Positions 1 through 5,301 of a DNA stretch of 5,301 nt are shown here, piece after piece. A model generated the notes under the pieces. It had not been told where the DNA came from, did no database searches, and worked only from the letters and a program-made list of their open reading frames with translations. Source of the DNA: Clostridia bacterium (GTDB taxonomy: Bacteria > Bacillota > Clostridia > Christensenellales > Borkfalkiaceae); NCBI GenBank assembly GCA_017616925.1, contig JAFZXG010000099.1, positions 1 through 5,301 on the forward strand, given 5' to 3'. Numbering within the stretch: position 1 is the first letter of the stretch; each line of letters begins with the position of its first letter. The position numbers and the translations under genes are program-made.

Positions 1-777
1 CGCGTAAGGATCGGGGTGTTCCGCCGCAAAATACAGTCTATCCGATATCGCCGCCGCGTATTCTTCTCCCTTAATATCGCTTAACGCCCTGAATTCGCAG
101 AGTGCCTGTTCTACGGTCGGAATAAGCGACTTTAAGACTTCGGAATAATATGCGCCGAGAGTATTTAAGGTTCGGTCGAATCGCTCGTCCGAATAAATGT
201 CGGCAAACGATTCTGCAAAGCCCCGCGGATCTTTTTCAACACGGCAAAAATCGTAGAGTTTCTGAACGAGATCTTTTAAGTTCCCGTCGCTGCGCCCCGT
301 AGAGTACGCTTTAACGAGCCGAATAAACCCTTCGTCGTTTCTGTCGTAAAGGAATTTGAAAACGCGATCCATACAGTCCGCACGCAATTCTTTGGCCGCA
401 CCCTCGTCTAAAATAGAAAAATCGGGAAGGACTTCCGCGACGAAAAAGTATCTTCTTATCAGTCGCGAAGCAAAGGAGTGCAACGTAGAAACTTCGGCGA
501 AGTCCAGATCTTTAAGTTCTTTTATAAGTTCCGGATCGCCCGTTTCCCTTATCCGTTCGGTAAGCGCGCGCCTTAATTTTTCCTTCATATCCTTCGCCGC
601 GCTTTCGGTATAGGTGACGGCAAGGATCTCGCTTACCTTCGCTTTTTTCTCGGTTATAAGGCGGACGAGTCTTTCTATCATAACGAAAGTCTTGCCCGAT
701 CCCGCGGACGCGGACACCAGAATATTACCTTCGTCGAAATCTATTATTCTCTTCTGTTCTTCTCTAAGACTCGGCAT
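1..777 (-). CDS. addA: AddA, helicase/nuclease subunit of AddAB (N-terminal 259 residues, runs off the left edge)
   Basis: AddA is the active UvrD/Rep-type (SF1A) helicase and one of the two nucleases of the AddAB complex, which unwinds and resects double-strand DNA ends in the cytoplasm for RecA-dependent repair. Reading the minus strand from ATG at 777-775 gives an open frame to the window edge. Visible helicase features in order are: Q8 as the Q-motif glutamine; the Walker A loop SASAGSGKT at about 22-30 with K29 and T30 as ATP-binding residues; motif Ia VTYTESAAKDM at about 54-64; STLHSFA at about 97-103 followed by RRYF; and PDFSILDE at about 118-125, matching the conserved PDFxIxDE of AddA. 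Only about a fifth of a typical protein of roughly 1200 residues is present, so the Walker B motif, later helicase motifs and C-terminal nuclease lie outside the window. The start is set by an AGGAG site 9 bases upstream, inside the end of addB. The 14-base overlap with addB implies coupled translation. No frameshift is seen. Confidence 0.95.
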   Translation of the reverse strand, partial: MPSLREEQKRIIDFDEGNILVSASAGSGKTFVMIERLVRLITEKKAKVSEILAVTYTESAAKDMKEKLRRALTERIRETGDPELIKELKDLDFAEVSTLHSFASRLIRRYFFVAEVLPDFSILDEGAAKELRADCMDRVFKFLYDRNDEGFIRLVKAYSTGRSDGNLKDLVQKLYDFCRVEKDPRGFAESFADIYSDERFDRTLNTLGAYYSEVLKSLIPTVEQALCEFRALSDIKGEEYAAAISDRLYFAAEHPDPYA

Positions 778-3700
778 CTTCTTTCTCTCCTACGGTCCTT
801 TCTTCCACGGACTCCGCGATCGTTTTCGCGCTGACCGAACCTACCGAACGCTCTTTCCCGTCGTTTCCGCAGACGGAAAAATACGGACAGTATTCACACT
901 CGCCGGCGGCGGGAGAAGGTTTGATATATCCGTCGAGCATCTCTTTCGCGCCCCGTTCGCAGACTTTAAGCGCGTATTTAAGATATGCCGACAATTCTTC
1001 TTCTTTGACCAGACCGCCGTTCCTGCCCGTGTTCGCGCCGTTTATAAAGTCGCCCTTACCGGTCGTAGCGAACTTCCTGTCCTGCGCGTACAGAAGTTCT
1101 TCTTCGTTCACGGTCTTCCCCACCGTCAGCGCCGGAGTCTCGCCCTTTTTTAAGAATCTGTCTAAAACGGGCATATAATAGACGCCCGCGATCCTATACC
1201 CCTTTACCGCCGCGGCGTACAGGAAGAGTTGAAGTTTCACCCCCGTGAAAAGATCCCTGTCCCTGACTTCGCGCTTGCCCGTTTTATAGTCCACGATCCT
1301 GCAATATTTCGTGCCGTCGGGCGAAACGAATACGTCTATCCTGTCGATGACGCCCTTTAATTTTATATCTCCGTCGGCAAGAGACACCGCGGGGAACCCG
1401 CCCGTTTTTTCCTTTCCCTCGCCGAACGCGACTTCAGCCCGAGCGAACTTAAAATCCGAATCCGAATACGCCGAATAATTTTTGTAGCAGAATTCCTTGC
1501 ACTCGTCGAATATCGCGTTCAGAAGGTATTCTCCCCTTGAAGAAGAAAGGTGTCTGCCGTTTTCGGAATCTTCGAGTATCTCTGATTTTATCCGTTCTAT
1601 TTCCATATCGGAATACGCCTTGTCGGTTATTTTACCTATGCGTTTCGAGTATTCTTCGAATACCTTGTGCATTACGCTGCCTATCTCGGCGTAATCCATT
1701 TCGCTTTTGACGTTTTCTTTAAGTTTCAGTCCGTTCTGCATAAACGCGACGAAGGGACACTTAAAGAAATTTTCGAGTGCAGTCGGCGAAGTTTCGCCTT
1801 TAAAAAGAAGTTTCGCGTCGTCTATTTTCTCGGTTATCTTCTTGCCCGAAACCGCTAAAAAATAATCGGCGTTCCCGTCTGCATCACAGGCGTAAAAGGC
1901 GTTCATATCGTCGATATCTGCGCGGTAATTTTTGGAATACTCGCCGCAAACCGCCGCAAAAGTGTGCAGACCTTCCCTGTAAGTAAGGTATCCGTCCCTT
2001 TCGCCGAATTTTTTCGCCGTAAAAAGTTTTTCGGCGGTTTTTACGACTTCGCTCTTTTCGTTAAGGTCGCCGCCCGCGGAAAAAAGCGGGTAAGAAAGGT
2101 ACAGGGTTTCGGAAAACGAGGACAGACACGCGGCGACGTTTTCTTTCTCGCGTCTGTTCACAACGTCGATCTTGGGCTCTAAATCGACTTCCGATTCTTC
2201 GAGTTTATCTATGTCCGAGTCGCTAAGGATCGCGACGTCTTCTCTTAATCTCGGCACTTGTTCCGTCAGCCCGACGGCGAAGAGATTTTTCGCTTTCGCA
2301 AGCGCCGTCTCCTTAAAATCGCCTATAAACACCGCGTCGTTATACTGCGGAATAAGCGAAAGTTCAAGTGCCGAAACGCCGCTTCTAAACACCGCCTTAA
2401 ACACCGAAACGTCCTCCGGTTCGTAAGCGATCCTGTCCATCTCGTCCAGAATCGAAGTAATATATCCGTAAACCTGATCGTTGACGGCGGACTCTTCTTT
2501 AAATCCGCGTTGGGTAAGATCTAACGAAAACTCCGCGAGTTTTTCGGAAACGGAAAGTTTATTTAAAAGTCTTCTTACGTCGAATTTTTCCAACACGTCG
2601 CATAAAAGGACGCGCAGGTTTTCCTTTTCCGCAAATCCTTCTTCCCCCGTTTCAAAGGTAAACGGCTTTTTTATCGCCGAATAATCGACGTTGTATTTTA
2701 TAATATACTCGCAAAAATCGTCCGCAAGTTTTTTATCGCCGCATACCAGCGGGTTTTCGGCGAGTTTTATTACGTACTCTCTTTTAAGATTTTTCCTTAA
2801 CGCGTCGCAATAGTCCGAAATAAGAGTGACGAGCGGGTGGCAATCCGCTTTTTTCTTTCTGTCCAGAAAATACGGAAGATCCAAAAGATCGAACGCCCAC
2901 TCTATATCGTCCGCGTAGCCCGCGGGATCGGGAACGGCGACCGAAAAATCCTTGTACCTTGCACCCGCAAGCACTTTTTTCTTTATTTCTTCCGCGACCG
3001 AAAGCATCTCTTCCCTTTTGGACTTCGCGGCGAAAAGTTTTATCTTTTCGGTCTCCTTGGGCTTTTCCGTTTTCGCCACGGGATCGAAAAGTTTATCGAT
3101 AAGGATCTTTCCTTCTTCCGAAAATTCGCTTTTCACCCTGCTTTTTATAACGGGTAGTTTTAACTCCCCGCAAAGTTTTCCGAACTTTTCCGCGCTTTCG
3201 TTTAAGTAGGCGTATTTATTGTCGCCCGAAACGAAGATCCCCGTGACGTTGCGCGCGCGGACAAGCAGTGCCGAAACGATTTCGAGCGCCTGTCTGGTAA
3301 ATCCGCCCGTAAACCCGACTAAAAACACGTCCGCGTTTTTCACTTCTTCACTGTTATAAATAAGTTCGGGCAGTAAAGTAAGATATGAACTTTGATCCAG
3401 AAAACCTTTGCTTTTTATAAACTCTTCGTAAGCGGCAAACGCCTTGGAAACGTCGGAAAGTTTGCTTTTAAGCACCCCGTCCGTGTTTTCCGCGGCGCGC
3501 GCGACGTCCGAAGGCGTTACCCGCGCGCTCTTTAACATCACGATAAGGTCGAAAAGCGAAGGCGCGAGTCCCGTTTTGGACGATTTAAGACAGTTTAGTT
3601 CGGTAGATGACAACACCTTTCTTACCGCCATTGCGGAACCTTCTTTAGTAAGAAGATTATCGTTCTTTACTCTGGCGCGCAGAAAATTGCCGAAGGAATA

Positions 3701-3898
3701 CACTTCGGTATTGAAACTTCCGCCGAATTTCCCGCAAATTCTGCGCTCTGTCATAAGCGAGGCTTTCTCTTCGCAGAAAACGAGATTTTTTCCGTTTCCG
3801 AGTCCGTTCGCGTTTTTAAGTTCTTCTGTAAGCACCGAAAAAACGTTGAAATACGAATCGGTGGTGATAAGTTTTACCATACGGATATATTTTACCAT
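764..3898 (-). CDS. addB: AddB, nuclease/iron-sulfur subunit of AddAB (divergent, complete)
   Basis: AddB is the partner of AddA. It contributes a second nuclease and, in studied relatives, the inactive helicase fold that recognises Chi. The 1044 residues are somewhat short for the family (B. subtilis AddB is about 1166). The N-terminal third has the AddB layout: a strand NLVFCEE near 38-44, TEVYSFGNFL near 64-73 and ADVFLVGFTGGFT near 189-201. The middle has GLTEQVPRLREDV near 542-554, then LSDSDIDKL and TLYLSYP near 598-604. The C-terminal PD-(D/E)XK nuclease begins at SPTALENFFKCPF near 704. It shows H744 in GSVMHKVFEEY, D852 in GVIDRID, D870 and K872 in DYKTG, and QLFLYA from 890. By comparison with RecB (H956, D1067, D1080, K1082) the active site is intact. 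C714 with C1001, C1004 and C1010 (C-x2-C-x5-C) match the four iron-sulfur ligands of AddB. Unusually, no Walker A motif follows the first N-terminal strand. The start is M1, supported by AAAGGG 8 bases upstream; M7 is an alternative. Confidence 0.95.
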   Translation of the reverse strand: MVKYIRMVKLITTDSYFNVFSVLTEELKNANGLGNGKNLVFCEEKASLMTERRICGKFGGSFNTEVYSFGNFLRARVKNDNLLTKEGSAMAVRKVLSSTELNCLKSSKTGLAPSLFDLIVMLKSARVTPSDVARAAENTDGVLKSKLSDVSKAFAAYEEFIKSKGFLDQSSYLTLLPELIYNSEEVKNADVFLVGFTGGFTRQALEIVSALLVRARNVTGIFVSGDNKYAYLNESAEKFGKLCGELKLPVIKSRVKSEFSEEGKILIDKLFDPVAKTEKPKETEKIKLFAAKSKREEMLSVAEEIKKKVLAGARYKDFSVAVPDPAGYADDIEWAFDLLDLPYFLDRKKKADCHPLVTLISDYCDALRKNLKREYVIKLAENPLVCGDKKLADDFCEYIIKYNVDYSAIKKPFTFETGEEGFAEKENLRVLLCDVLEKFDVRRLLNKLSVSEKLAEFSLDLTQRGFKEESAVNDQVYGYITSILDEMDRIAYEPEDVSVFKAVFRSGVSALELSLIPQYNDAVFIGDFKETALAKAKNLFAVGLTEQVPRLREDVAILSDSDIDKLEESEVDLEPKIDVVNRREKENVAACLSSFSETLYLSYPLFSAGGDLNEKSEVVKTAEKLFTAKKFGERDGYLTYREGLHTFAAVCGEYSKNYRADIDDMNAFYACDADGNADYFLAVSGKKITEKIDDAKLLFKGETSPTALENFFKCPFVAFMQNGLKLKENVKSEMDYAEIGSVMHKVFEEYSKRIGKITDKAYSDMEIERIKSEILEDSENGRHLSSSRGEYLLNAIFDECKEFCYKNYSAYSDSDFKFARAEVAFGEGKEKTGGFPAVSLADGDIKLKGVIDRIDVFVSPDGTKYCRIVDYKTGKREVRDRDLFTGVKLQLFLYAAAVKGYRIAGVYYMPVLDRFLKKGETPALTVGKTVNEEELLYAQDRKFATTGKGDFINGANTGRNGGLVKEEELSAYLKYALKVCERGAKEMLDGYIKPSPAAGECEYCPYFSVCGNDGKERSVGSVSAKTIAESVEERTVGEKEDAES
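785..792 (-). promoter_or_regulatory. Ribosome binding site of addA, inside the 3' end of addB
   Basis: On the minus strand the sequence TAGGAGAG lies upstream of the addA ATG, with AGGAG ending 9 bases before it. It is entirely within the addB coding region. This supports the ATG at 777 as the true addA start and suggests that ribosomes finishing addB start addA nearby. Confidence 0.75.
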
Positions 3899-3906
3899 AC
3901 AAGAAG

Positions 3907-3912
3907 CCCTTT
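3907..3912 (-). promoter_or_regulatory. Probable ribosome binding site of addB
   Basis: Reading the minus strand, AAAGGG ends 8 bases before the ATG at 3898. The second in-frame ATG at 3880 has no purine-rich Shine-Dalgarno sequence at a usable distance, so this site favours the first start. A second candidate, AGGTG at 3920-3916, is 17 bases from the ATG, which is too far to be the main site. Confidence 0.5.
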
Positions 3913-3922
3913 TTTCACCTAC

Positions 3923-3942
3923 TTTGCAAAGATAATTGCAAA
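3923..3942. repeat. Inverted repeat TTTGCAA-N6-TTGCAAA
   Basis: The arms TTTGCAA (3923-3929) and TTGCAAA (3936-3942) are exact reverse complements around a six-base AT-rich spacer. Each arm also contains the self-palindrome TTGCAA, so the two hexamers form a direct repeat spaced 12 bases start to start. The element lies just upstream of the -35 box of the lipoprotein gene and in the likely untranslated leader of addB, about 10 bases before its ribosome binding site. It could be an operator or a weak leader hairpin. The region is AT-rich, so chance is possible. Confidence 0.4.
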
Positions 3943-3945
3943 AAG

Positions 3946-3974
3946 TTTACAAAATTTTTATTCCGTGCTATTAT
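3946..3974 (+). promoter_or_regulatory. Sigma-A-type promoter for the lipoprotein gene
   Basis: A -35 box TTTACA (3946-3951) and a -10 box TATTAT (3969-3974) are separated by exactly 17 bases. Each matches five of six consensus positions. Transcription would begin near 3981, leaving a short leader of about 15 bases that contains the GGAG ribosome binding site. Confidence 0.65.
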
Positions 3975-4001
3975 TGTATAGACACGGAGATATGTTATGA
4001 A
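3973..4001 (-). promoter_or_regulatory. Candidate divergent promoter for addB-addA
   Basis: On the minus strand a -35-like TTCATA (plus coordinates 3996-4001) and a -10-like TACAAT (3973-3978) are 17 bases apart. The -35 matches four of six consensus positions and the -10 five of six. Transcription would begin near 3966 and give addB a leader of roughly 70 bases. The -10 shares bases 3973-3974 with the -10 of the opposing promoter, so the two could compete for polymerase. I see no better minus-strand promoter in the intergenic region. addB could also be transcribed from an unrecognised element. Confidence 0.35.
3985..3990 (+). promoter_or_regulatory. Ribosome binding site of the lipoprotein gene
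   Basis: CGGAGA contains GGAG at 3986-3989, ending 7 bases before the ATG at 3997. This spacing selects that ATG over the ATG at 3992, which is only 2 bases away and reaches a stop after two codons. Confidence 0.7.
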
Positions 4002-4995
4002 AAAATTACTTACCCTTTTATCGTCATTTATAATCGTTCTTGCGCTTGTGCTTTCGTGCGGCTGTTCGGGCAAAACGATACTTTCTTTCAACAATTCCTT
4101 TAACGGCGGCGCGAACGCAACGGTTGAACCGGGACTTTCGGAAATATGCGAATATTCGGTTCGTTTTGCCAAAAAAGAAAACTTTTCGGGTGCGGAAGTG
4201 TCCGACGTTAACTATACGGACGGAACTTTCGTCACGACCTTAAAGATTTTATCCGACTACGAAGACGGGGGCGCGCTGCCCGAAACCGATCTTTACAACA
4301 CGGCAGAAAGATCGATCGTCCTTAAGTTTTCAACTTCCTTCTCCGTAAAAGCCGTCTATACCGTAAACGGAACCGAAAAGGCGTTTGACGACACCATAGA
4401 ATCTGTGGTTTATTTCCTGCCGAGCGAAAAGTCGTTCGCCCCGCTCTATTCCAAAACCGAAAAACACTCGGGCAACCCCTTCGGAGAAGTCGGAGAATAT
4501 TTCGACGAAACGACGGAGATCGTATATTACGGATCTTCTTACAAAATAACGACGGAAGGAAATTATTCGGCGAACGATACCGCGAGTATCGATTATACCC
4601 CGAAGACGCTTATCGACAACGCGCAACTGCTTTTCGCCGTAAGATGTTTCGATATAACTTCGACCGCAACGAATATTCCCGTAGTCGCTTCCGCGTATAA
4701 ATCGGCAAAAACGCTTGCCTTTACCTTGGAGTCGGACGAATCGAAAACTTATTCGATAACATTAAACGGCACTCCCGCGGATTATTCGGTGAGAATAAAG
4801 AACTGCAGTTTGACTTTAAGTTCCACGAAAGAAGCGGGACAGGCACATAAATTCGCCGTACAAAAAGCGGGCGGCGATCTAACGTATAAAGCCTACCTTA
4901 CCTATTATTCCCAACCCATAATAATAAATATCGGCGGCGGTTTTCCGTCTTATCTCGGCGATCTTAACTTCACACTCTCGTCGATAACGGCTTAA
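3997..4995 (+). CDS. Predicted lipoprotein of unrecognised family
   Basis: I do not recognise this 332-residue protein. It has a classic secretion signal: K2 and K3, a hydrophobic stretch at about 4-20, then a lipobox. VLSC gives C21 as the likely lipid-attached cysteine, and C23 just after it is an alternative. The mature protein should therefore be anchored to the outer face of the cytoplasmic membrane. The remainder has no membrane segment and is rich in Thr, Ser, Tyr and alternating hydrophobic residues, suggesting a mostly beta-strand fold. Short strand-like stretches include FVTTLKIL near 78-85, SIVLKFSTSFSVKAVYTV near 106-123, ESVVYFLP near 135-142 and QPIIINIGGGF near 306-316. Other cysteines are C51, C217 and C270. 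No catalytic motif, binding-protein signature or named domain is visible. The gene is monocistronic here, with its own promoter and terminator, divergent from addB and convergent with an ABC permease. The start is fixed by GGAG 7 bases upstream. Secretion and coding status are well supported; function is unknown. Confidence 0.9.
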   Translation: MKKLLTLLSSFIIVLALVLSCGCSGKTILSFNNSFNGGANATVEPGLSEICEYSVRFAKKENFSGAEVSDVNYTDGTFVTTLKILSDYEDGGALPETDLYNTAERSIVLKFSTSFSVKAVYTVNGTEKAFDDTIESVVYFLPSEKSFAPLYSKTEKHSGNPFGEVGEYFDETTEIVYYGSSYKITTEGNYSANDTASIDYTPKTLIDNAQLLFAVRCFDITSTATNIPVVASAYKSAKTLAFTLESDESKTYSITLNGTPADYSVRIKNCSLTLSSTKEAGQAHKFAVQKAGGDLTYKAYLTYYSQPIIINIGGGFPSYLGDLNFTLSSITA

Positions 4996-5010
4996 AAAAA
5001 TTTAAAACTC

Positions 5011-5038
5011 AAAAACCCGACCTTTCGGTCGGGTTTTT
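5011..5038. terminator. Bidirectional Rho-independent terminator
   Basis: A perfect 12-base-pair stem (AAAAACCCGACC at 5011-5022 with GGTCGGGTTTTT at 5027-5038) closes a four-base TTTC loop. The GC core is flanked by A5 on one side and T5 on the other, so each strand's transcript ends in a U-tract. It begins 15 bases after the lipoprotein stop and 20 bases after the stop of the convergent permease gene, and should terminate both. Confidence 0.93.
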
Positions 5039-5058
5039 CGTTTTCGGGTTTCTAATAA

Positions 5059-5301
5059 TTATTCGGTACGCAGAGCGACGACGGGGTCTTTCTTCGCGGC
5101 GATACGGGACGGAACGAGTCCCGCTATCAGAGTAAGCGCAAAACTTACCGCGATCAGAATAAGCGCGTCGGTAAATTTAAGCGCGACCAGAGTTATACCG
5201 CCTCCGATAAGCCCTCCGACCAAAATATTCAGCGGAATAGAGACAAGATACGTAAAACCTATACCTATAAGTCCGGCGAACAGTCCTATTAAAAAAGTTT
5301 C
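5059..5301 (-). CDS. ABC transporter permease, FtsX/MacB-like (C-terminal 80 residues, runs off the right edge)
   Basis: The minus strand from the window edge to a TAA at 5061-5059 encodes the last 80 residues of a permease. Such proteins form the membrane part of ABC systems that export lipoproteins, peptides or antibiotics, or that transmit mechanical force from ATP hydrolysis. The fragment holds the final two hydrophobic segments: one starting FLIGLFAGLIGIGF and continuing through a glycine-rich stretch (GGLIGGG), and one around ALILIAVSFALTLIAGL. It ends in PSRIAAKKDPVVALRTE, the conserved tail of FtsX-domain proteins (GxxPxxxAAxxDPxxALRxE). The ATP-binding partner, the start and the extracellular domain are outside the window, so the substrate cannot be named. 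A fused ATPase-permease is possible. The gene is convergent with the lipoprotein gene and shares its terminator. Confidence 0.88.
   Translation of the reverse strand, partial: ETFLIGLFAGLIGIGFTYLVSIPLNILVGGLIGGGITLVALKFTDALILIAVSFALTLIAGLVPSRIAAKKDPVVALRTE

Noticed and set aside
3785..3808. NGLGNGKN at AddB residues 31-38 as a Walker A loop
   Set aside because: It has Gly-x-Gly-x-Gly-Lys but ends in Asn instead of Thr or Ser, and it lies before the strand NLVF that corresponds to the second conserved segment, not after the first strand. It fits a linker better than a P-loop.
3444..3935. 163-codon open frame on the plus strand opposite addB
   Set aside because: It is antisense to the conserved AddB N-terminus, is low-complexity rich in Ser, Thr and Phe, and has no family features. 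The other plus-strand frames between 356 and 3209 are likewise shadows of addB and addA.
3899..3996. Riboswitch or small RNA in the divergent intergenic region
   Set aside because: Only 98 bases are available, the lipoprotein leader would be about 15 bases, and the possible addB leader shows only one weak AT-rich stem. No known riboswitch core is visible.
3992..4000. Two-codon upstream ORF (ATG TTA TGA) overlapping the lipoprotein start
   Set aside because: The GGAG site is only 2 bases from this ATG, too close for efficient initiation, while it is at the right distance for the ATG at 3997. The ATGA overlap looks accidental.
3915..4172. 85-codon minus-strand open frame across the intergenic region
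   Set aside because: It is antisense to the lipoprotein signal peptide and runs through both promoters. No recognisable domain is present. The antisense frame at 4330-4626 is rejected for the same reason.
1..5301. Defence island, prophage or transposon signatures
   Set aside because: The genes are housekeeping recombination, envelope and transporter types. No transposase, integrase, phage gene, long direct or terminal repeat, or abrupt composition change was seen. AddAB does degrade foreign linear DNA, but that is its known role.

Overview
The window looks like chromosomal DNA from a bacterium of the Bacillota, probably an uncultured clostridial lineage. The reasons are the AddAB-type (not RecBCD-type) recombination nuclease in the order addB-addA, AGGAG/GGAG ribosome binding sites, compact spacing and a short lipoprotein signal peptide. 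Base composition is moderate with many TCG/GCG/CGAA words. The placement below phylum is a guess from gene content and style only.

Layout. Minus strand, 3898 down to 1: a complete addB (1044 aa) followed by the first 259 codons of addA, which runs off the left edge. The two overlap by 14 bases, so they form a translationally coupled pair. Their products form the AddAB helicase-nuclease, which resects double-strand DNA ends to load RecA and degrades linear DNA. Plus strand, 3997-4995: a divergently transcribed gene for a 332-residue lipoprotein of a family I do not recognise. A compact intergenic region of 98 bases separates the two start codons. It holds a good promoter for the lipoprotein gene, a weaker overlapping candidate promoter for addB, and an AT-rich inverted repeat. 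Minus strand, 5301-5059: the last 80 codons of an FtsX/MacB-type ABC transporter permease, convergent with the lipoprotein gene. A near-ideal bidirectional terminator hairpin (5011-5038) sits between the two stop codons.

How the genes relate. AddA and AddB work together. I see nothing that ties the lipoprotein or the permease to DNA repair, and they are probably just neighbours. The lipoprotein and the permease both act at the cell envelope but are convergent and separated by a strong terminator, so they are not an operon.

I found no tRNA, rRNA, CRISPR array, insertion sequence, integrase or attachment site, and no sign of a dedicated defence system beyond AddAB itself. I see no convincing new multi-gene system here. 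The points most worth a second look are the AddB that has lost the usual N-terminal ATP-binding loop while keeping its nuclease and iron-sulfur residues, the unrecognised lipoprotein, and the compact overlapping regulatory region between them.
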